Positions 61,480 through 64,000 of a stretch of DNA of 64,000 nucleotides are shown here, piece after piece. Source of the stretch: Phascolarctobacterium sp. Lineage in GTDB: Bacteria; Bacillota; Negativicutes; Acidaminococcales; Acidaminococcaceae. Within the stretch, counting starts at the first letter, position 1. Each line of letters opens with the position of its first letter. The notes beneath the pieces were generated by a model. The model was not told the origin of the DNA and did no database searches. It saw only the letters and a list, made by a program, of their open reading frames with translations. The DNA lies in NCBI RefSeq assembly GCF_030531065.1, contig NZ_JAUNOQ010000010.1, positions 28,725 to 92,724 on the forward strand, read 5' to 3'. The position numbers were made by a program, and so were the translations under genes.

Positions 61480-61586
61480 GCAAAAAAATAAGAAGAAAGC
61501 ATGTAAAAAAAGCGCTAAATGTACTTTAAAACGTATACAAAATAGACAAAATGTAATAAAAATATAGCATAAAAAGCTCTGACACC

Positions 61587-61659
61587 GTTTGCTAAATCGT
61601 TAGACGGTTTACCCCGTGCGTGGGTTCGAATCCCACCCACTCCGCCAAACCAAGCGGTT
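61587..61659. repeat. Right attachment repeat, shared with the next element
   Basis: A perfect copy of 38392-38464. It lacks the 5' half of the tRNA, so no functional tRNA is made here. Because a second integrase gene starts just to its right (61887), this copy probably serves both as attR of the first element and attL of the second. Confidence 0.92.
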
Positions 61660-61662
61660 TTA

Positions 61663-61697
61663 GAGCCTTCGGAGAAATCCGAAGGCTCTTATTTTTT
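61663..61697 (+). terminator. Copy of the tRNA terminator at the right junction
   Basis: GAGCCTTCGGA (61663-61673) pairs with TCCGAAGGCTC (61678-61688), followed by a T-rich tail. It differs from the left copy by a few bases, so the homologous tract is longer than the perfect 73-bp core. Confidence 0.85.
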
Positions 61698-61867
61698 GTG
61701 CTTCAAATTTTGGCTACATCCTTTTTATGCTACATTCAAGCCATACTTGTAAAAATTATGTATAATGGGATTACTCTATTTGTTTACTATATATAGAATT
61801 TAAAATACATAAGAACACTATATATAGAAGTAGCTTGTCTTTGTTTACCATATTACTTTCTGCTATT

Positions 61868-61886
61868 GTGACACGATAGTGACACG
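61868..61886 (+). repeat. Direct GTGACACG repeats beside the second integrase
   Basis: GTGACACG occurs at 61868-61875 and 61879-61886 (11-bp period), directly against the integrase stop codon. The layout parallels the GTGGACAA pair of the first element and could be arm-type binding sites of the second integrase. Confidence 0.5.
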
Positions 61887-63065
61887 TTATTTTGTGCAGT
61901 CCATTAGAGTAGCAGCTAACTGATGTTGCTTTTTTATAATATGTGCGTATACATTGAAAGTAATTGCAACCGACGAATGACCTAATCTTTCACTAACCGT
62001 TTTGTAGTCATTATTAGTCTTTTCTATCAACCTTGTAGCATTTGTATGACGAATCATATGAAAAGTAAAATGTCTTGTAATTCCCACCATTTTTAAAGTC
62101 TTTTTAAAAATAGCCAGTAGTGTACTATTTGTCAACATATTTTGTCCATTTATATCTTTAGAAAATAGATAGTCGTCACTTTCGTTATATTGAAAGCGTT
62201 CTTTGTATTCTCTAAGGATATTAGTGAGACCATCTGATATTACTAATAGACGTATAGATGCAGCACTTTTAGGTGTTGAGTTAAAAGAGCCTTTACTCCC
62301 TATTCGCACAAGCTGATTGTCTATGACAATAGTCTTGTCGTTTAGATTGATTCGTGAATATCTAAGACCTAAAATTTCTCCTTCTCTTAATCCTAATTCA
62401 TATGCTAACATATAGGCTATGTAAAGAAAAGTTTTAGAATCAGGCTTTATAAATTTTGAATTTACCCGTTCTTTATAACATTTTTCTAAATAGGCTCGAA
62501 TATTTTTATGTTCATCTTCGGAAAGTATTTCTATATTAGGCTTAATCTTCACTTTCATAACCTTTTTACAGCCACGGATAGGACTGCTAGGGATTATTCT
62601 AAGTATTTGAACTGCATAATTAAAAATACACCCTAAGATAGTAATATTGGTTTTTATAGTAGTTTCTTTCAAGCCTTTCACCTTTAAATCATCAATGTAC
62701 TTATCTATTAGTGTAGTATTTATTTTGTTAAGTGTACATTCTTTGATATAATCTGGTAGAAATTTTAAACGACATTCATAATTGTATATCGTTGTTTCTT
62801 TGACATCATCTCGCTTCCGTTTGTAATCAATGTAAGCTTGGAATAGTTGCTGCACGGTCATGTTCATGCTTGCCGCTACATTGGTTGTTGAGTTTATTTC
62901 TTCAAAGTACCTTAATTTAATTCGTGCTTCTGATAAGGTCGCACAAGTAGCAGTCATTTGTTTACGTTTCCCGTCAGTGTAACCACAATCCAAACGAACA
63001 CGATATTTTCCGCTTGTTGTTTTTGTTATAGAGCCTTCACCTTTTGTTCTTCTACGTGTTGTCAT
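61887..63065 (-). CDS. int: Tyrosine recombinase (integrase) of the second element
   Basis: A 392-residue integrase, clearly different from the first. The N-terminal GEGSITKTTSGKYRVRLDCG is the arm-binding domain, about 68-165 the core-binding domain, and 175-390 the catalytic domain with Arg227 (LGLREGE), His336-x-x-Arg339 (HMIRHTNAT), His363 (LGHSS) and nucleophile Tyr373 (VYAH). AGGAGG lies before its ATG (complement of 63070-63075). Both integrases recognise the same tRNA end. Confidence 0.94.
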   Translation of the reverse strand: MTTRRRTKGEGSITKTTSGKYRVRLDCGYTDGKRKQMTATCATLSEARIKLRYFEEINSTTNVAASMNMTVQQLFQAYIDYKRKRDDVKETTIYNYECRLKFLPDYIKECTLNKINTTLIDKYIDDLKVKGLKETTIKTNITILGCIFNYAVQILRIIPSSPIRGCKKVMKVKIKPNIEILSEDEHKNIRAYLEKCYKERVNSKFIKPDSKTFLYIAYMLAYELGLREGEILGLRYSRINLNDKTIVIDNQLVRIGSKGSFNSTPKSAASIRLLVISDGLTNILREYKERFQYNESDDYLFSKDINGQNMLTNSTLLAIFKKTLKMVGITRHFTFHMIRHTNATRLIEKTNNDYKTVSERLGHSSVAITFNVYAHIIKKQHQLAATLMDCTK

Positions 63066-63108
63066 AATGACCTCCTAACTCAAAAATTTGTAGAAAATTT
63101 TGTGAAGG

Positions 63109-63202
63109 GGTATTCAATTAACGCGAGTGCGCGTTTCCCCCCATATGGGTGTCACTTTGAAACGCACGGAGGAGTGGGAATACCTCTATATGAAGTATTC
63201 CA
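63109..63202. repeat. Nested inverted repeats upstream of the second integrase
   Basis: GGTATTC (63109-63115) and GAATACC (63178-63184) enclose GTGCGcGTTTC (63127-63137) and GAAACGCAC (63159-63167), which enclose the palindrome CCCATATGGG (63140-63149); a further GTATTCC lies at 63196-63202. The whole can fold into a cruciform. It could be an origin, a regulator binding cluster or part of a transfer origin. Confidence 0.55.
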
Positions 63203-63216
63203 TATATTTACAGTAT

Positions 63217-63234
63217 AAGCCTTGCAAGCCTTGC
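63217..63234 (+). repeat. Tandem 9-bp repeat
   Basis: AAGCCTTGC occurs twice in tandem, followed by GCCGCAAG, which can pair with CTTGC. It continues the repeat-rich control region. Confidence 0.5.
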
Positions 63235-63475
63235 GCCGCAAGCGGTCAGGCGTTTGCTTGTCACTATGTTAGTCCCTATTCTTCATTATAAAGGTATGTT
63301 TGGTACTAATTTTAAATGTCACAGATTGTTTTCATTATGATGGCTAGATGAGCTATCATTTTTTACTTTAGTATAGTGAAGCGCTAAAGGAGGGGGATTC
63401 TTTTTTTACTTATATGAATATCTGCTCATATATTATTACATCTATATTTGTTCTTATCTGTTTACCTGACACGCC

Positions 63476-63554
63476 GCAAGCTCTTTCGCGTCTCTTTTTG
63501 TCTATCATCTAAAAACAACGCAAGAACTCTGCCGCGTCTCATTTTGTACATCAT
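63476..63554 (+). repeat. Imperfect direct repeat of about 33 bp
   Basis: GCAAG..CGCGTCTC..TTTTGT..ATCAT occurs at 63476-63508 and, with changes and small indels, at 63520-63554. Spacing is 44 bp. It could be iteron-like or arise from duplication of a regulator site. Confidence 0.45.
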
Positions 63555-63572
63555 TTTGCACATCGTTATAAT
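63544..63572 (+). promoter_or_regulatory. Promoter facing a terminator
   Basis: TTGTAC (63544-63549), 17-bp spacer, TATAAT (63567-63572). The start would be near 63579, two bases before a strong terminator hairpin. Confidence 0.55.
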
Positions 63573-63580
63573 ATGTTTAA

Positions 63581-63636
63581 GCCGTCTGTATGATTTTTCA
63601 TATTCTTCATTATGAAGTCATGCAGGCGGCTTTTTT
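63581..63636 (+). terminator. Terminator directly after the promoter at 63544
   Basis: GCCGTCTGTATGA (63581-63593) pairs with TCATGCAGGCGGC (63618-63630), two G-T pairs, with inner pairing around TTCAT/ATGAA, followed by TTTTTT. Together with the promoter this would give an RNA of about 55 nt. Confidence 0.7.
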
Positions 63637-63705
63637 GTTGGCTTTCTTCTTCTTTCTTCTAACGATTGTATAATGCTTGTTCCCTATAATGATTTTAGAA
63701 AAAAA

Positions 63706-63906
63706 TTATTCTTGCTTATGGATTTTAATAGAGTAACCGTATTTTTCTACTATGTCGGATAACTCGATGTACTTAATAGAGCCGCTGTTAATTTTCTTAT
63801 TTAAATTCTGTTGAAACTGCCCAACATCTTCAGCAACTTCTTTTTCAACCTTTCCAATATCAACCAAAAAATGTTGCCATTCTTTTTTAAATTCTTCTTT
63901 ATTCAT
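63706..63906 (-). CDS. Small charged protein of unknown function
   Basis: A 66-residue, Lys/Glu-rich helical protein, MNKEEFKKEW.., that I do not recognise. AAAGGAG (complement of about 63915-63921) supports the ATG whose complement is 63904-63906; the longer reading from 63936 lacks a site and overlaps the promoter -10. The stop is at 63706. It is the first cargo gene seen of the second element. Confidence 0.55.
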   Translation of the reverse strand: MNKEEFKKEWQHFLVDIGKVEKEVAEDVGQFQQNLNKKINSGSIKYIELSDIVEKYGYSIKIHKQE

Positions 63907-63934
63907 TTGTCTTGTCTCCTTTCTTGTTTTCTTC

Positions 63935-63943
63935 ATTATAGCA
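63935..63943 (-). promoter_or_regulatory. Extended -10 for the small gene at 63706
   Basis: On the minus strand TGcTATAAT is read from 63943 to 63935, with no clear -35 at normal spacing. It would start about 20 nt before the ribosome site. Confidence 0.45.
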
Positions 63944-64000
63944 GATAAACTGTACCCAAGAAAATGGACACTCCTAACATAAAAAACTTTAATCTGGACA

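Larger units (their letters stand above)
38392..61659. mobile_element. Integrative element in tRNA-Ser(GCU), 23.2 kb
   Basis: A mosaic element bounded by perfect 73-bp repeats (38392-38464 and 61587-61659). The integrase gene is beside the left repeat and points toward the tRNA, followed by an excisionase-like gene, a P4/D5-type helicase, a recombination block and varied cargo. No relaxase, type IV secretion, capsid, portal or terminase gene is seen, so it is not a self-sufficient ICE or prophage. A satellite-like or helper-dependent island fits best (inference). Base composition changes abruptly between cargo genes, pointing to several acquisitions. Confidence 0.88.
61355..61886. other. Element junction region without genes
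   Basis: 532 bp between the TOPRIM-like gene and the second integrase. It holds the right arm repeats (61455-61479), the right copy of the tRNA repeat (61587-61659), its terminator copy and, just before the integrase stop, two GTGACACG direct repeats. No open frame of note is seen; 61490-61580 is A-rich. Confidence 0.7.
63066..63705. other. Repeat-rich non-coding control region
   Basis: 640 bp without a convincing gene. It contains the nested inverted repeats, the 9-bp tandem repeat, an imperfect ~33-bp direct repeat and a promoter followed at once by a terminator. The density of repeats and lack of coding fit a replication or regulatory locus of the second element. Confidence 0.6.
61587..64000. 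mobile_element. Start of a second integrative element on the same tRNA site
   Basis: Right of the 61587-61659 repeat lies another tyrosine integrase on the minus strand, placed toward the tRNA repeat exactly as in the first element, then a repeat-rich control region and a small gene, running out of the window. This is the pattern of tandem accretion of two elements in one tRNA-Ser locus. The far end is not visible. Confidence 0.7.

Noticed and set aside
38392..61659. Integrative conjugative element or complete prophage
   Set aside because: No relaxase, coupling protein, type IV secretion, capsid, portal, terminase or lysis gene could be seen.
62958..63218. Plus-strand frame of 86 codons opposite the integrase start
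   Set aside because: It overlaps the integrase N terminus antisense and the inverted repeats, with no ribosome site.

Overview
The window looks like the chromosome of a Gram-negative Firmicute (class Negativicutes; Acidaminococcaceae/Phascolarctobacterium-like is my best guess, at low confidence). Bases 1 to about 37050 are one long, almost entirely plus-strand envelope cluster. It carries the outer-membrane and LPS machinery of diderm bacteria, but in the arrangement typical of Negativicutes: LpxI instead of LpxH, a MlaD with a C-terminal beta-barrel-like domain, a WaaA-LpxK fusion, and several OmpH/Skp-like chaperones.

The envelope cluster runs in working order. It starts with the tail of a phosphodiester glycosidase and a SpoIVB-type (S55) exported protease. 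Next come the phospholipid-transport genes mlaE-mlaF-mlaD, a TolC-family channel behind a strong promoter with a TetR-type operator, and tamB. These are followed by a small sigma factor with a one-TM partner protein, bamA, a second barrel-like protein and three OmpH-like proteins. Lipid A and Kdo synthesis follows (lpxD, lpxL-like, lpxC, fabZ, lpxA, lpxI, lpxB, msbA, waaA-lpxK, kdsB, kdsA, kdsD, kdsC, a second lpxL-like gene), and then LPS export (lptC, lptA, lptB, one lptF/G). A DUF3084 protein, a YqgF/RuvC-like nuclease and a cyclodeaminase-family protein close the chromosomal part, followed by two serine tRNA genes, each with a clear promoter.

The second serine tRNA (GCU) is an integration site. 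A 73-bp perfect copy of its 3' end plus flank (38392-38464) recurs at 61587-61659 and encloses a mosaic 23.2-kb element. The element has a tyrosine integrase, an excisionase-like protein, a P4/D5-type helicase and a recombination block (DUF932, YubB-like, Cas4-like nuclease, Erf). Its cargo differs sharply in base composition from gene to gene. I see no relaxase, type IV secretion, capsid or terminase genes, so it resembles a satellite-like or passive island. A second integrase directly beyond the right repeat indicates a second element stacked on the same tRNA site and running out of the window.

The cargo holds the candidates for undescribed biology. One is a three-gene operon (54768-57992) of an HNH-nuclease/membrane-domain protein, a helical protein and a [4Fe-4S]-domain protein, preceded by an MscS-type channel. 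Another is a two-gene ABC-ATPase plus TOPRIM-like pair (59752-61354) with its own near-consensus promoter, resembling PARIS/OLD-type defence. There is also a very AT-rich gene whose frame is broken exactly at an A_AAA_AAA slippery heptamer and continues for about 147 codons in the -1 frame (41933-43668), and an RtcB RNA ligase with a small partner. The last 0.9 kb has nested inverted repeats, direct repeats and a promoter followed at once by a terminator, which may specify a very short RNA.
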